From Teichococcus oryzae (GTDB lineage Bacteria; Pseudomonadota; Alphaproteobacteria; Acetobacterales; Acetobacteraceae), in NCBI RefSeq assembly GCF_008386565.1, contig NZ_VUKA01000008.1, forward strand, positions 1 through 64,000: 64,000 nt of DNA, read 5' to 3'. Positions 11,263 to 19,578 of the stretch are shown one piece after another (the stretch's first letter is position 1; each line of letters begins with the position of its first letter). Below the pieces are notes generated by a model. That model was not told the origin of the DNA, made no database searches, and saw only the letters and a program-made list of their open reading frames with translations. Position numbers and translations under genes: made by a program.

Positions 11263-11990
11263 ATGCTGTCACGGGGCACGCCGCGCCGCCGGCGCTGGAG
11301 GTGCGCGGCCTGACCTCCGGCTATGGCGGCCGCGAGGTGTTGTCGGCGCTGGATCTGGCGCTGCCCCAGGGGGAGGTGCTTTGCCTTGTCGGCCATAATG
11401 GCGCAGGCAAGTCGACATTGCTGAAGCTGCTGTTCGGGCTGCATCAGGCGAGCGCCGGCACCATCCATCTGCGGGGGCGGACGATACAGCCCAGGCCGGA
11501 TGCCATGGCGCGCGAAGGCGTCGCCTATGTGCCGGAAGGCCGGGGGGTTTTCCCGGGCCTGCCGGTGCGGGACAATTTCGCCCTCGCCCTGTGGTCCGCC
11601 AGGCTGCAAGGTGCGGAAGCCGAGGCGCGCACGGAGGAGGTTCTCACCGTCCTGCCGCGCATCCGCGAATTCTGGACGCGGCGTGCCGGGCAGCTTTCCG
11701 GCGGGCAGCAGCAGATGGTCTCGATCGGACGTGCCCTGCTGTCCCGTCCCTCCATCCTGCTGCTGGACGAGCCTTCCATCGGCCTCGCGCCCAAGACTTT
11801 CCAGGACCTGATGGCGCCGATCCGCGCGCTGCAACAGAAGCTGGACATGTCTATCCTGCTGGTCGAGCAGAATGTGGGCGAGGCCTTCGCCGCCTCCGAT
11901 CGTGTGGCCGTCATGAAATCCGGCCGCATGATCTTCAACGGCGTGCCGGCCGATCTTTCCGACCATGCGCGGCTGATGGAGATGTTCTGA
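11259..11990 (+). CDS. ABC importer ATPase, LivF type
   Basis: This is the second nucleotide-binding subunit, 243 residues. It has Walker A GHNGAGKST, the YVPEGRGVFPGLPVRDN segment characteristic of LivF, a canonical LSGGQQQMV signature, and Walker B ILLLDEPSIGLAP. The start overlaps the LivG-type stop by ATGA, and its own stop overlaps the next ATG by one base, which ties the NTF2-like gene into the operon. Confidence 0.93.
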   Translation: MNAVTGHAAPPALEVRGLTSGYGGREVLSALDLALPQGEVLCLVGHNGAGKSTLLKLLFGLHQASAGTIHLRGRTIQPRPDAMAREGVAYVPEGRGVFPGLPVRDNFALALWSARLQGAEAEARTEEVLTVLPRIREFWTRRAGQLSGGQQQMVSIGRALLSRPSILLLDEPSIGLAPKTFQDLMAPIRALQQKLDMSILLVEQNVGEAFAASDRVAVMKSGRMIFNGVPADLSDHARLMEMF

Positions 11991-12442
11991 TGGCCTCCCT
12001 GGAGCAGCGCATCCAACGCATCGAGGATGAGCTGGCCATCGGCCAGTTGCGCGCCCGCTATTGCCATCTTCTGGATGACCGGGACTGGCCGGCCTTTGTC
12101 GAACTTTTCACCCCGGATGGCGTTTTCCAGGGGCTGGAGGCGGTGCGGGGCCACGCCGCCCTGATGGAATTCTTCAGCCAGCGCGTGCCGAAGCTCGCCG
12201 AGGATTTCTGGCATTTCTGCACCAACGGCACAGTGGAGATCGACGGCGACACCGCCAGGGGGCGGATCACGCTGGAATATCTCTCGGCGACCAATGGCGT
12301 GTCCCATGTTTCCGCCGGTCATTACGACGATGTCATGGTGCGTCAGGGCGGGCGCTGGCGCTTCCAGTCCCGCGTCATCACTTTCTACTACCTGGCCCCG
12401 CTCAGCCAGGGCTGGGCCGGGCGCCCCTTTCCCGGCCGCTGA
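11990..12442 (+). CDS. NTF2-like/SnoaL-like protein
   Basis: This 150-residue protein starts at an ATG sharing one base with the LivF-type stop. An N-terminal helix (LEQRIQRIEDELAIGQLRARYCHLLDD) leads into the cone-shaped NTF2 fold, with WPAFVELFTPDGVF and a C-terminal YDDVMVRQGGRWRF typical of the SnoaL_4 group. That fold serves dehydratases, isomerases and dehalogenases, as well as small subunits of ring-hydroxylating dioxygenases. No separate dioxygenase large subunit is nearby, so a small lyase or isomerase acting on the pathway intermediate is more likely. The specific reaction is unknown. Confidence 0.75.
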   Translation: MASLEQRIQRIEDELAIGQLRARYCHLLDDRDWPAFVELFTPDGVFQGLEAVRGHAALMEFFSQRVPKLAEDFWHFCTNGTVEIDGDTARGRITLEYLSATNGVSHVSAGHYDDVMVRQGGRWRFQSRVITFYYLAPLSQGWAGRPFPGR

Positions 12443-12467
12443 ACCTTTTTCCTTCGGGAGATCCCGC

Positions 12468-12743
12468 ATGCTGTTCCATGTTGCCATGGAAGTCCGCCTT
12501 CCGCCCGACATGCCGGCCGAGCAGGCCAACGACATCAAGGCGCGGGAAAAGGCCTTCGCCCAGGAGGTGCAGCGTTCCGGCAAGTGGCCGCATCTGTGGC
12601 GCGTCGCCGGCCGCTACGCCAACATCTCCATCTTCGACGTGGCCGACACGGACGAACTGCACGGCATCCTGTCCTCCCTGCCGCTGTTTCCCTACATGGA
12701 CATCAAGGTGACGGCGCTGGCGAAGCATCCCTCCGCGCTCTGA
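12468..12743 (+). CDS. catC: muconolactone delta-isomerase
   Basis: CatC isomerises muconolactone to 3-oxoadipate enol-lactone in the catechol branch of the beta-ketoadipate pathway. The 91-residue length fits. The sequence carries the family core MLFHVAMEVRLPPDM, GKWPHLWRVAGRYANISIF, and SLPLFPYMDIKVTAL near the C-terminus. A CGGGAG ribosome site precedes ATG 12468. No catA or catB is in the window, so the muconolactone or a substituted analogue must arise elsewhere or be imported. With the CoA-transferase and the lactonase-like hydrolase nearby, three consecutive lower-pathway steps are represented. Confidence 0.9.
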   Translation: MLFHVAMEVRLPPDMPAEQANDIKAREKAFAQEVQRSGKWPHLWRVAGRYANISIFDVADTDELHGILSSLPLFPYMDIKVTALAKHPSAL

Positions 12744-12844
12744 GCCGCTGGCGGCCGCGGGCCGTCGCTTCCACCCGACAAGAAGAAGCAGGGGGCCGGG
12801 GGCGCCGCTCGCCGGACCTTCCTCAATAGCAGGAGGAAACGCCC

Positions 12845-13783
12845 ATGTCAGATGATACCCCGCCCGGCCTGCGCATCATGGCCGAGGGGCTTCGCTTCCC
12901 CGAGGGGCCGGTGGCCCTGGCGGATGGCTCCGTGGCGCTGGTGGAGATCGAGGCGCGCACCGTCACCCGCATCGCGGCGGATGGCGCGCGCAGCGTGATC
13001 GCGCATGTGCCGGGCGGCCCCAACGGCCTGGCGCTCGGCCCGGACGGCATGATGGTGTTGTGCAACAATGGCGGCTTCGCCTGGCATGAGGAGCCTGGGA
13101 TCCTGCGCGCCGTCGGGCAGGCGAAGGACTACACCACCGGCCGCATCGAGCGCATCGATCCGCGCAGCGGCGAGATCACCCGGCTGTATGATTCCTGCGA
13201 TGGCGAGCGCCTGAAGGGGCCGAACGACCTCGTCTTCGATGGCCAGGAAGGCTTCTGGTTCAGCGATCTCGGCAAGTCCCGCCCCCGGGACCGCGACCAT
13301 GGCGGCGTTTACTGGGCGGCGGCGGACGGTTCCCGCATCGTGGAAGCCGCCTTTCCCATTCCCGGCGGCGCCAACGGCATCGGCCTATCGCCGGATGGCA
13401 AGGTGCTTTACGTCGCGGAAACCGAGACGGGGCGGCTCTGGGCCTGGGACGTGCTGGGCTCCGGCCAATTGCGCAAGGCGCCCTGGCCCAGCCCGCATGG
13501 CGGCAGCGTCCTGTGCCAGTTCCCCGGCTTCCGCCGGCTGGACAGCCTGGCGGTCGCCGCCTCGGGCAACATTGTCGTCGCCACGCTGGTCAGCGGGGAA
13601 ATCAACACGGTTTCCCCGGAAGGGCGGATCGTGCACAGCATCCGCATGCCGGACCTGATGCCGACCAATATCTGCTTCGGTGGCCCCGATCTGCGGACGG
13701 CCTATATCACGCTTTCCACCACCGGGCGTCTCGCGGCCATGCCGTGGCACGAGCCGGGCCTGGCACTGCCCCACGCGGCCTAG
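12845..13783 (+). CDS. SMP-30/gluconolactonase-family lactonase
   Basis: This is a 312-residue six-bladed beta-propeller of the SMP-30 family, metal-dependent lactonases. Expected metal ligands are visible: Glu20 in RFPEGP, Asn in GPNDLVF near residue 127, Asp in GLSPDGKV near 185. An AGGAGG ribosome site precedes the ATG. There is no signal peptide. It is about 100 bases after catC and probably closes the operon. It may open a lactone intermediate, giving the cluster two candidate lactone-opening enzymes with the Cys-hydrolase on the other strand. Sugar lactones are the textbook substrates, so this is inference. Confidence 0.85.
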   Translation: MSDDTPPGLRIMAEGLRFPEGPVALADGSVALVEIEARTVTRIAADGARSVIAHVPGGPNGLALGPDGMMVLCNNGGFAWHEEPGILRAVGQAKDYTTGRIERIDPRSGEITRLYDSCDGERLKGPNDLVFDGQEGFWFSDLGKSRPRDRDHGGVYWAAADGSRIVEAAFPIPGGANGIGLSPDGKVLYVAETETGRLWAWDVLGSGQLRKAPWPSPHGGSVLCQFPGFRRLDSLAVAASGNIVVATLVSGEINTVSPEGRIVHSIRMPDLMPTNICFGGPDLRTAYITLSTTGRLAAMPWHEPGLALPHAA

Positions 13784-13843
13784 AGCAGATCCCGATCGCG
13801 CAGGATTGCCTGATCGGGTGAAGATGCTCGACAGAACAAGGAG

Positions 13844-13887
13844 CCAGAGCATTTGAAGTGAGCCAGCACGAACGGAAAATGCTCTGG
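13844..13887. repeat. inverted repeat with 11-base arms
   Basis: CCAGAGCATTT (13844-13854) is perfectly complementary to AAATGCTCTGG (13877-13887) across 22 bases. A second, smaller inverted pair, CCCGATC/GATCGGG, lies just before it at 13791-13818. AGAGCATTT-type palindromes of this design occur as dispersed intergenic repeats in several alphaproteobacteria, so this may be a member of such a family. I saw no second copy in this window. Confidence 0.55.
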
Positions 13888-13892
13888 AAGGG

Positions 13893-13919
13893 CGGACCGG
13901 GTTGCAGCCCGGCCTTTTT
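13893..13919 (+). terminator. rho-independent terminator after the lactonase gene
   Basis: A GC-rich stem CCGGG/CCCGG around a six-base loop (TTGCAG), extended by flanking GG..CC, is followed at once by five T residues (13915-13919). It lies between the SMP-30 gene and the MBL gene on the plus strand and would separate their transcripts. Confidence 0.6.
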
Positions 13920-13971
13920 CCTGCCGATTGTCACACGGGCCGCGTCCAGGCGGCGACAAGGACATCCCGAC

Positions 13972-14853
13972 ATGGCGAAGCTACCTGAAGCGCAGGTCCC
14001 GGGCCTGTATCACCGCAGGGTCGGCGAGATCCTGCTCAGCGCCGTCAGCGACGGCTTCCTGAACGGCTCCAACGCCGCGCTGCAGAACATCTCCGGCGAC
14101 GATGCCGCGCGCATGCTGACGGAAGCCTTCCGGCCGACGCCGCGCCGCGGCTCGGTCAACACCTTCCTGCTGCGCGGCGGCGGCCGGACGGCGCTGATCG
14201 ACACGGGCTGCGGCCCTTCCATGCAGGCCAGCGCCGGGCAGTTGTTCGGCAATTTGGCCGCGGCCGGCGTCGATCCGGCCGGGATTGACACCATCCTGCT
14301 GACCCATCTGCACCCCGATCATTCCAACGGCCTGACCGGCGCCGACGGGCAGGCATTGTTCCCGAATGCCGAGCTGTGCATGCACCGGGCGGAGCTTGCC
14401 TATTGGGACGACCCCGCTTCCGCCGCCCGCGCCGCGGAAACCGGCCAGGGCGTGCCATATTTCGCGGCGGCGCAGGCCCAGCTGGCGCCTTACCGCCAGC
14501 GGCTGCGCCTGTTCGAGGGCGGCGAGGTCTTCCCCGGCGTCACCGCCACGCCGCTCCCCGGCCATACGCCGGGCCATAGCGGCTACGCGGTCGCCTCCGG
14601 CGGGGAAACGCTGCTGATCTGGGGCGACATCGTCCATGTGCCGGAAATCCAGGTGCCCCGCCCGGAAGTCGGCATGCAGTTCGATGTGGAGCCGGAGCAG
14701 GCCATCGCGACGCGCCGCCGGATCTTTGACATGGTGGCGACGGACCGGCTGCTGGTCGCCGGGATGCATCTGCACTTCCCCGGCTTCGCGCATCTGGCCC
14801 GCCGGGGCGATGGCTATGTCCTGGTGCCGGAAGCCTGGAACGTGGCGCTGTAG
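13972..14853 (+). CDS. MBL-fold metallo-hydrolase
   Basis: This is a 293-residue metallo-beta-lactamase-fold hydrolase. Starting at ATG 13972, the zinc motif THLHPDHSNG gives His112, His114, Asp116 and His117. Further ligands are the His of PLPGHTPGHS, the Asp of WGDIVH and a final His in AGMHLHFPG. The frame is open further upstream, but that stretch contains the terminator hairpin and is not protein-like. The layout resembles quorum-lactone-type and dipeptidase-like MBL proteins. No signal peptide is present in this form. The substrate is not evident. Confidence 0.85.
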   Translation: MAKLPEAQVPGLYHRRVGEILLSAVSDGFLNGSNAALQNISGDDAARMLTEAFRPTPRRGSVNTFLLRGGGRTALIDTGCGPSMQASAGQLFGNLAAAGVDPAGIDTILLTHLHPDHSNGLTGADGQALFPNAELCMHRAELAYWDDPASAARAAETGQGVPYFAAAQAQLAPYRQRLRLFEGGEVFPGVTATPLPGHTPGHSGYAVASGGETLLIWGDIVHVPEIQVPRPEVGMQFDVEPEQAIATRRRIFDMVATDRLLVAGMHLHFPGFAHLARRGDGYVLVPEAWNVAL

Positions 14854-14923
14854 CCAATGGCCGGCTGCGCGCGCGGCACCGGCATGACGCGGCCTCAAGG
14901 GCGCCTTCTGCCCGGCGCCCATC

Positions 14924-14960
14924 CATGGAGCCTGTCCCCTGGCGCGGAACAGGCTCCATG
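14924..14960. terminator. bidirectional hairpin between convergent genes
   Basis: CATGGAGCCTGT (14924-14935) and ACAGGCTCCATG (14949-14960) form a perfect 12-base stem with a 13-base loop, lying three bases before the MFS stop and about 70 bases after the MBL stop. There is no T tract, so termination activity is inferred from position. Confidence 0.5.
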
Positions 14961-14963
14961 CGC

Positions 14964-16178
14964 TCATGCGGAAGCGAGGCGGGCCCGGCTCCGCAGCAGC
15001 AGCGTCGCGACGATCAGCACATTCGCCGCGTTCCAGGCGACGCCGTTGAGGAATGCGGCGGCGTAGCTGCCGGTGGCATCAAAGATCACGCCGGAAAGCC
15101 AGCCGCCCAGCGCCATTCCTACCAGCGTCGCCATCAGCACGATGCCGACCCGCGTCCCGACCTCGGAGGCCGGGAAGCTTTCCCGCACGATCACCGCATA
15201 GGCCGGCACGATGCCGCCCTGGAACAGGCCGAACAGCGCCGACAGCACGAAAAGCGAGATCATGCCGTCGAAGAACAGGAACAGCGACAGCGCCACCCCT
15301 TGCAGCACGGAGCCCAGCATCAGCGTGCGCAGCCCGCCGATTCGGTCGGCGATGAGGCCGGAGCCGACCCGCGAAACGATGCCGCAGGCCAGCATCAGGG
15401 ACAGCATTTCCGCGCCCCGCGCCACGCCATAGCCGAGGTCGCCGCAATAGGCGACAATATGAACCTGCGGCATCGCCATCGCGACGCAGCACGCCACGCC
15501 CGCGCAGGACAGCACCGCCGTCAGCCCGTTGCGCGAAAGGCCGAGCGGCCTGCTGTCCCCGCTGTCGCTCACGGCGCCGCCACCACGCGATCCCGGCGCC
15601 CGGGCGCGCAGCATCAGCGAAAGCGGCAGCATCGTCACCAGGCAGATGATGCCCACGGTGACATGGGCCATGCGCCATCCATGTTCCGCGATCAGCCAGG
15701 TCAGGACCGGAGGCCAGACGGTGCCCGCCAGGTAATTGCCGGAGGCCGCCAGCGCGACCGCGATGCCGCGTCGCCGCCGGAACCAGAGCGAGGCATCGGC
15801 CATCAGCGGCACGAGGGAGGCTGAGGCGCCGAGCATGCCGATCATCAGGCCCTGCGCCAGGGTGAACCAGGCGAGGCTCGGCGCCAGCCCGGCGAGGACG
15901 TAGCCGCCGGACAGCATCACCGTTGCGAAAAGCATCGGCTTCATCACGCCATGACGGTCCGCGAGGCGGCCCATCAGGATCCCGCCCGCGCCGAAGCCCA
16001 GCATGGTGAGCGTGTAGGGCAGCGATGCCGCGCCGCGCGTGACGCCGAACTCCGCCTGCACATAAGGCAGCGCCACGATGACGGACCACATCCCCACACC
16101 GCCCAGCGCCGAAAGCGCGACGGTGGCGGAAAGCCGGATCCAGGCGGCCCGCGAGTCCAGCAGATGCTCGCCGGTCAT
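14964..16178 (-). CDS. major facilitator superfamily transporter
   Basis: This is a 404-residue protein with twelve membrane segments. The loop 2-3 motif GRLADRHGVMKP (residues 75-86) is the MFS signature, repeated in degenerate form as GLIADRIGGLR in the second half. The style (PYVQAEFGVTRG near the N-terminus) recalls the oxalate/formate and monocarboxylate group. It is convergent with the MBL gene. It lies downstream of the GlpD operon on the same strand but behind a spacer of nearly 300 bases, so it may have its own promoter. The substrate is unknown; small carboxylates are the best guess. Confidence 0.85.
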   Translation of the reverse strand: MTGEHLLDSRAAWIRLSATVALSALGGVGMWSVIVALPYVQAEFGVTRGAASLPYTLTMLGFGAGGILMGRLADRHGVMKPMLFATVMLSGGYVLAGLAPSLAWFTLAQGLMIGMLGASASLVPLMADASLWFRRRRGIAVALAASGNYLAGTVWPPVLTWLIAEHGWRMAHVTVGIICLVTMLPLSLMLRARAPGSRGGGAVSDSGDSRPLGLSRNGLTAVLSCAGVACCVAMAMPQVHIVAYCGDLGYGVARGAEMLSLMLACGIVSRVGSGLIADRIGGLRTLMLGSVLQGVALSLFLFFDGMISLFVLSALFGLFQGGIVPAYAVIVRESFPASEVGTRVGIVLMATLVGMALGGWLSGVIFDATGSYAAAFLNGVAWNAANVLIVATLLLRSRARLASA

Positions 16179-16475
16179 GCCGCCGGCCCAGCACCCGCGA
16201 CGCCGGCGGAAGGGGCGTATTCCACGGCCGGAAGGCGAGGGTCCACAAGGGGCGTCGGGCTGCCAGGCACCATGTTGGAATCAGACCATGCCGATGTGGC
16301 GATCATCGGGATCGCCTCAAACACACCCATGCCCAGCATTTTCCCTGCACCACGTCCCGCCTGTCGATACAGGCACCCGGAGCCCAGTCTGGCCCAAGGG
16401 GGCGGCCAGCGCCAGTGCGGGGGCCGGCCCAACGCTCGGCACGCGGAGGCCAGCGGAGCCGGCGATGCCCGCCAA
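16179..16475. other. spacer upstream of the MFS gene
   Basis: No convincing gene is seen. On the MFS strand this holds its leader and probable promoter. A short inverted pair GGCGAT/ATCGCC (16298-16316) and a nearby TGG..CCA element (TGGAATCAGACCA) could be regulator sites, but neither is strong. Confidence 0.3.
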
Positions 16476-17969
16476 TCAGGCCGCCTGGGCGACCCGGCCG
16501 AACGCCTGGGCGAAGCTGTCCCGCTCGGCCGCGGACATGTGCAGCCCGCGCTTGGTGCGGCGCCACAGCGCGTCCTCCGGCGCGCGCACCCATTCCTGCC
16601 GCACCATCCATTCCAGTTCGCGCTCTGTGATGCCGCCGCCCAGTTCCGCGCCGAGGTCGGCGGCGCTCCGGGCATGGCCCAGCACGGCATCCAGCTCCCC
16701 GCCATAGCAATGGAACAGGCGGCGCAGCCGCGACGGCTCCAGGAACGGGTAGTGGTTCGCGGCCTCGGCCAGGAAGGCTTCCACCGTCCGCCCGCCCAGG
16801 TCGCCGCCGGGCAGGGCGGCGCTGGCGGTCCAGGCGGGGCGGGGCTGGCCCAGTGCCTCGCAGAGCTGCGTCGCCGCATCCTCCGCCAGCCGGCGGAAGG
16901 TGGTGATCTTGCCGCCGAAGACCGAGAGAAGCGGCGCCGCCGAGCGGTCCATCTTCAGCACATAGTCGCGCGTCACGGCCGAGGGATTCTCGGCGCCGTC
17001 GTCATGCAGCGGGCGGACGCCGGAATAGGTCCAGACGATGTCCTCCGGCGTCACCGGCTTGCGGAACTGGCGGGAAACAGCACGGCAGAGATAGGCCGCT
17101 TCCTCCGGCGTGCAGTGTGGCGAGCCGCTGGCGGGGTCGTGCGGCACGTCGGTGGTGCCGATCAGCGTGAAGCGCCCTTCATAGGGGATCACGAAGACCA
17201 CGCGGCGGTCGTCGTTCTGCAGGATATAGGCCTGGCTGCCCTCATAGAGCGCGGGCACCACGATATGGCTGCCGCGCACCAGCCGGATGCGGTCGGGCGC
17301 CTGCACGCCGGTATCCTCCAGCGCCTGCATCACCCAGGGACCGGCGGCATTGGCGATGGCGCGGGCGCGCACCGTCTCCACGCGGCCATCCTCACCCGTC
17401 ATCGTCACGGTCCAGCCATCGGCGGCGCGCTTGGCACTGGTGAAGGCGGTGCGGACGCGGATCTCGGCACCGCGCGCGGCGGCATCCCGCGCGTTCAGCA
17501 CCACCAGCCGTGCATCCTCCACCCAGGCATCGGAATAGGCGAAGCCATGGGTGGCCTGGCCGTTCAGCGGCGCGCCCCAGGGGTGGCGGCGGAAGTCCAG
17601 CGATTCGCTGCCCGGCAGGGTCACGCGCTTGGCCAGGTGGTCGTAGAGGAAGAGGCCGGCGCGCAGCATCCAGCGCGGCCGCATGTCCGGCACATGCGGC
17701 AGCACGAAGCGCATGGGCCAGACGATGTGGGGCGCCAGGCGCAGCAGCACCTCGCGCTCCGCCAGGGCTTCCCGGACCAGCCGGAACTCGTAATGCTCCA
17801 GGTAGCGCAGCCCACCATGCACCAGCTTGGACGAGGCGGAGGAGGTGGCGCCGCCAAGGTCGCCACGCTCCACCAGCAGCACGGAAAGGCCGCGCCCCGC
17901 CGCATCCCGCGCGATGCCGGCGCCATTGGCGCCGCCACCGATCACCAGCAGGTCCACGGTCTCGCGCAT
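16476..17969 (-). CDS. glpD: FAD-dependent glycerol-3-phosphate dehydrogenase
   Basis: GlpD oxidises sn-glycerol-3-phosphate to dihydroxyacetone phosphate and feeds electrons to quinone at the membrane. The FAD-binding loop VIGGGANGAG is at residues 9-18, followed by ATSSASSKLVHGGLRYLEHYE, the GlpD flavin/phosphate segment. LIGTTDVPHD, YSGVRPL and FGGKITTFRRLAEDA complete the family pattern. The start is ATG 17969, overlapping the phnE-type stop as ATGA; the longer open frame reads into phnE and is not real. At 497 residues it has normal length. Being last in an operon with a Phn-type importer and a HAD phosphatase, it may take G3P released from an imported ester. Confidence 0.92.
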   Translation of the reverse strand: MRETVDLLVIGGGANGAGIARDAAGRGLSVLLVERGDLGGATSSASSKLVHGGLRYLEHYEFRLVREALAEREVLLRLAPHIVWPMRFVLPHVPDMRPRWMLRAGLFLYDHLAKRVTLPGSESLDFRRHPWGAPLNGQATHGFAYSDAWVEDARLVVLNARDAAARGAEIRVRTAFTSAKRAADGWTVTMTGEDGRVETVRARAIANAAGPWVMQALEDTGVQAPDRIRLVRGSHIVVPALYEGSQAYILQNDDRRVVFVIPYEGRFTLIGTTDVPHDPASGSPHCTPEEAAYLCRAVSRQFRKPVTPEDIVWTYSGVRPLHDDGAENPSAVTRDYVLKMDRSAAPLLSVFGGKITTFRRLAEDAATQLCEALGQPRPAWTASAALPGGDLGGRTVEAFLAEAANHYPFLEPSRLRRLFHCYGGELDAVLGHARSAADLGAELGGGITERELEWMVRQEWVRAPEDALWRRTKRGLHMSAAERDSFAQAFGRVAQAA

Positions 17970-18790
17970 CAGATTAGCCTCGTGCGGATGCGGTTCACCA
18001 CGATCTCGGCCAGCAGCACCACCACCAGGATGGCCAGCAGCACGGTGGAAACGCGCTCCCACTGGAAGAAGTTGATGGCGTCGTCGAGCACGAGGCCGAT
18101 GCCGCCGGCGCCGACCAGGCCCAGCACCGCGCTTTCACGCACATTGATGTCCCAGCGGAAAAGCGCGATGCCCCAGAAGGCCGGCTGCACCTGCGGCCAG
18201 ACGCCCTTCAGCATTTCCGCGCCCCAGGGGGCGCCGGCGGCGCGCAGCGCTTCCCGCGGGCCGGGATTGGCTTCCTCCAGCGCCTCGGCCAGCAGCTTGC
18301 CCACGAAGCCCACCGAGCGGAAGGCGATGGCGAAGACGCCCGCCGCCGCGCCGGGGCCGAAGATCGCCACGAAGAGCAGCGCCCAGACCAGCGAATTGAC
18401 CGAGCGCGAGGCCACCAGCCCGAGCTGCGCCAGCGCGTTCAGCGGCCGGATGGTGCAGATGTTGCGCGCCGCCAGCAGCGCCAGCGGCACGGCCAGCACG
18501 AAGCAGAAGACGGTGCCCAGCGTCGCGATATGCAGCGTCTCGATCAGCGCGTTGTGCACTTCGGGGTAGTAGTGCGACAGGTCGGGCGGCCACATCCGCA
18601 CCAGCATGTCGCCCATCTGTTCCGGCGCATCGGCCAGGAATTCCGGGATGATGTCGATGCTGCGGATGGCCCAGACCACGGCGGCGACGCAGACCAGCCA
18701 GACCAGCCAACGGGAGATGCGCTGAGCCGGCGTGTGGCGCTGCCATTCGCGCCGCAGCGGCGCCACGGGGTCATGAGTGATGCTGTTCAT
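17969..18790 (-). CDS. phnE: phosphonate-type ABC permease, second PhnE
   Basis: This is a 273-residue membrane permease of the PhnE class. The N-terminal cytoplasmic stretch is followed by a membrane anchor (WLVWLVCVAAVVWAI) and a core of about five further spans. The EAA coupling loop reads EALRAAGAPWGAEMLKGVWPQ near residues 189-209, and VGAGGIGLVLDDAINFF is the conserved PhnE C-terminal motif. It overlaps its upstream partner permease by four bases (ATGA) and the GlpD gene in the same way. Confidence 0.9.
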   Translation of the reverse strand: MNSITHDPVAPLRREWQRHTPAQRISRWLVWLVCVAAVVWAIRSIDIIPEFLADAPEQMGDMLVRMWPPDLSHYYPEVHNALIETLHIATLGTVFCFVLAVPLALLAARNICTIRPLNALAQLGLVASRSVNSLVWALLFVAIFGPGAAAGVFAIAFRSVGFVGKLLAEALEEANPGPREALRAAGAPWGAEMLKGVWPQVQPAFWGIALFRWDINVRESAVLGLVGAGGIGLVLDDAINFFQWERVSTVLLAILVVVLLAEIVVNRIRTRLI

Positions 18791-19578
18791 CGCAGGGCGG
18801 CCCGGACACGGCCGGAGATGATCTCGGCCAGGAAGATGAGGGCGATGATGGCGAGCAGGATGGCCGCCACGAAGTCATAGTCGAAGCGCTTGAAGGCCGC
18901 GAAAAGCGTGCCGCCGATGCCGCCGGCGCCGACGATGCCCACCAGCGTGGAGTTCCGCAGGTTGCTGTCGAGCTGGTAGAGGCAGAAGCCGATGAAGCGG
19001 GAGGAGACCTGCGGCAGCACCGCATAGGCCAGCACCTTCATCACGCCCGCGCCGGTGGCGCGGATGGCTTCCACCTGCTTCATCGAGATTTCCTCGATGG
19101 CTTCGGCGAAAAGCTTGGCGATGAAGCCGACGGAGGCCACCACCAGCGCCGCCGTGCCCGCCAGCGCGCCGAAGCCGATGGCCTTCACGAAGAGAATGGC
19201 GACGATGACGTAGTGCAGGGAGCGGCAGACCGCGATCACCGCGCGCACCGGCCCGGCGATCCAGAGCGGCGAAAGGTTGCGCGCCGCCAGCACGCCGAGC
19301 GGCAGCGAGATCAGGATGCCGATGGCCGAGGCCAGCACCGCGATCTGCAGGCTTTCCAGCAGGCCTTCCAGCAGCAACTGCCAGCGCTCGAAATTCGGCG
19401 GCACCATGCGGGCGAGCAGGCGGCCGCCTTCGCCCATGCCATGGACAACGCGGTCCCAGGTCAGGCCGAGGCGGGTGCTGGCCCAGACGGTATAGATTGC
19501 CAGCACCAGCAGCGCCGCGCGCATCGCCCAGTTGGGGGCGAAGGCGAGCCGGCGGGGTTGGGAGGTGGTGGCGCTCAC
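18787..19578 (-). CDS. phnE: phosphonate-type ABC permease, first PhnE
   Basis: This is a 263-residue permease, paralogous to the next gene. A coupling loop [21 protein letters not shown] sits near residues 166-186, and [21 protein letters not shown] near 212-232 is the PhnE signature. Two distinct PhnE genes in one operon imply a heterodimeric channel. Its start overlaps the PhnC stop by ATGA. Confidence 0.9.
   Translation of the reverse strand: MSATTSQPRRLAFAPNWAMRAALLVLAIYTVWASTRLGLTWDRVVHGMGEGGRLLARMVPPNFERWQLLLEGLLESLQIAVLASAIGILISLPLGVLAARNLSPLWIAGPVRAVIAVCRSLHYVIVAILFVKAIGFGALAGTAALVVASVGFIAKLFAEAIEEISMKQVEAIRATGAGVMKVLAYAVLPQVSSRFIGFCLYQLDSNLRNSTLVGIVGAGGIGGTLFAAFKRFDYDFVAAILLAIIALIFLAEIISGRVRAALR

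Noticed and set aside
15951-18569. 872-codon frame opposite glpD and phnE
   Set aside because: Antisense shadow; glpD and phnE have full motif sets and overlapping starts and stops.
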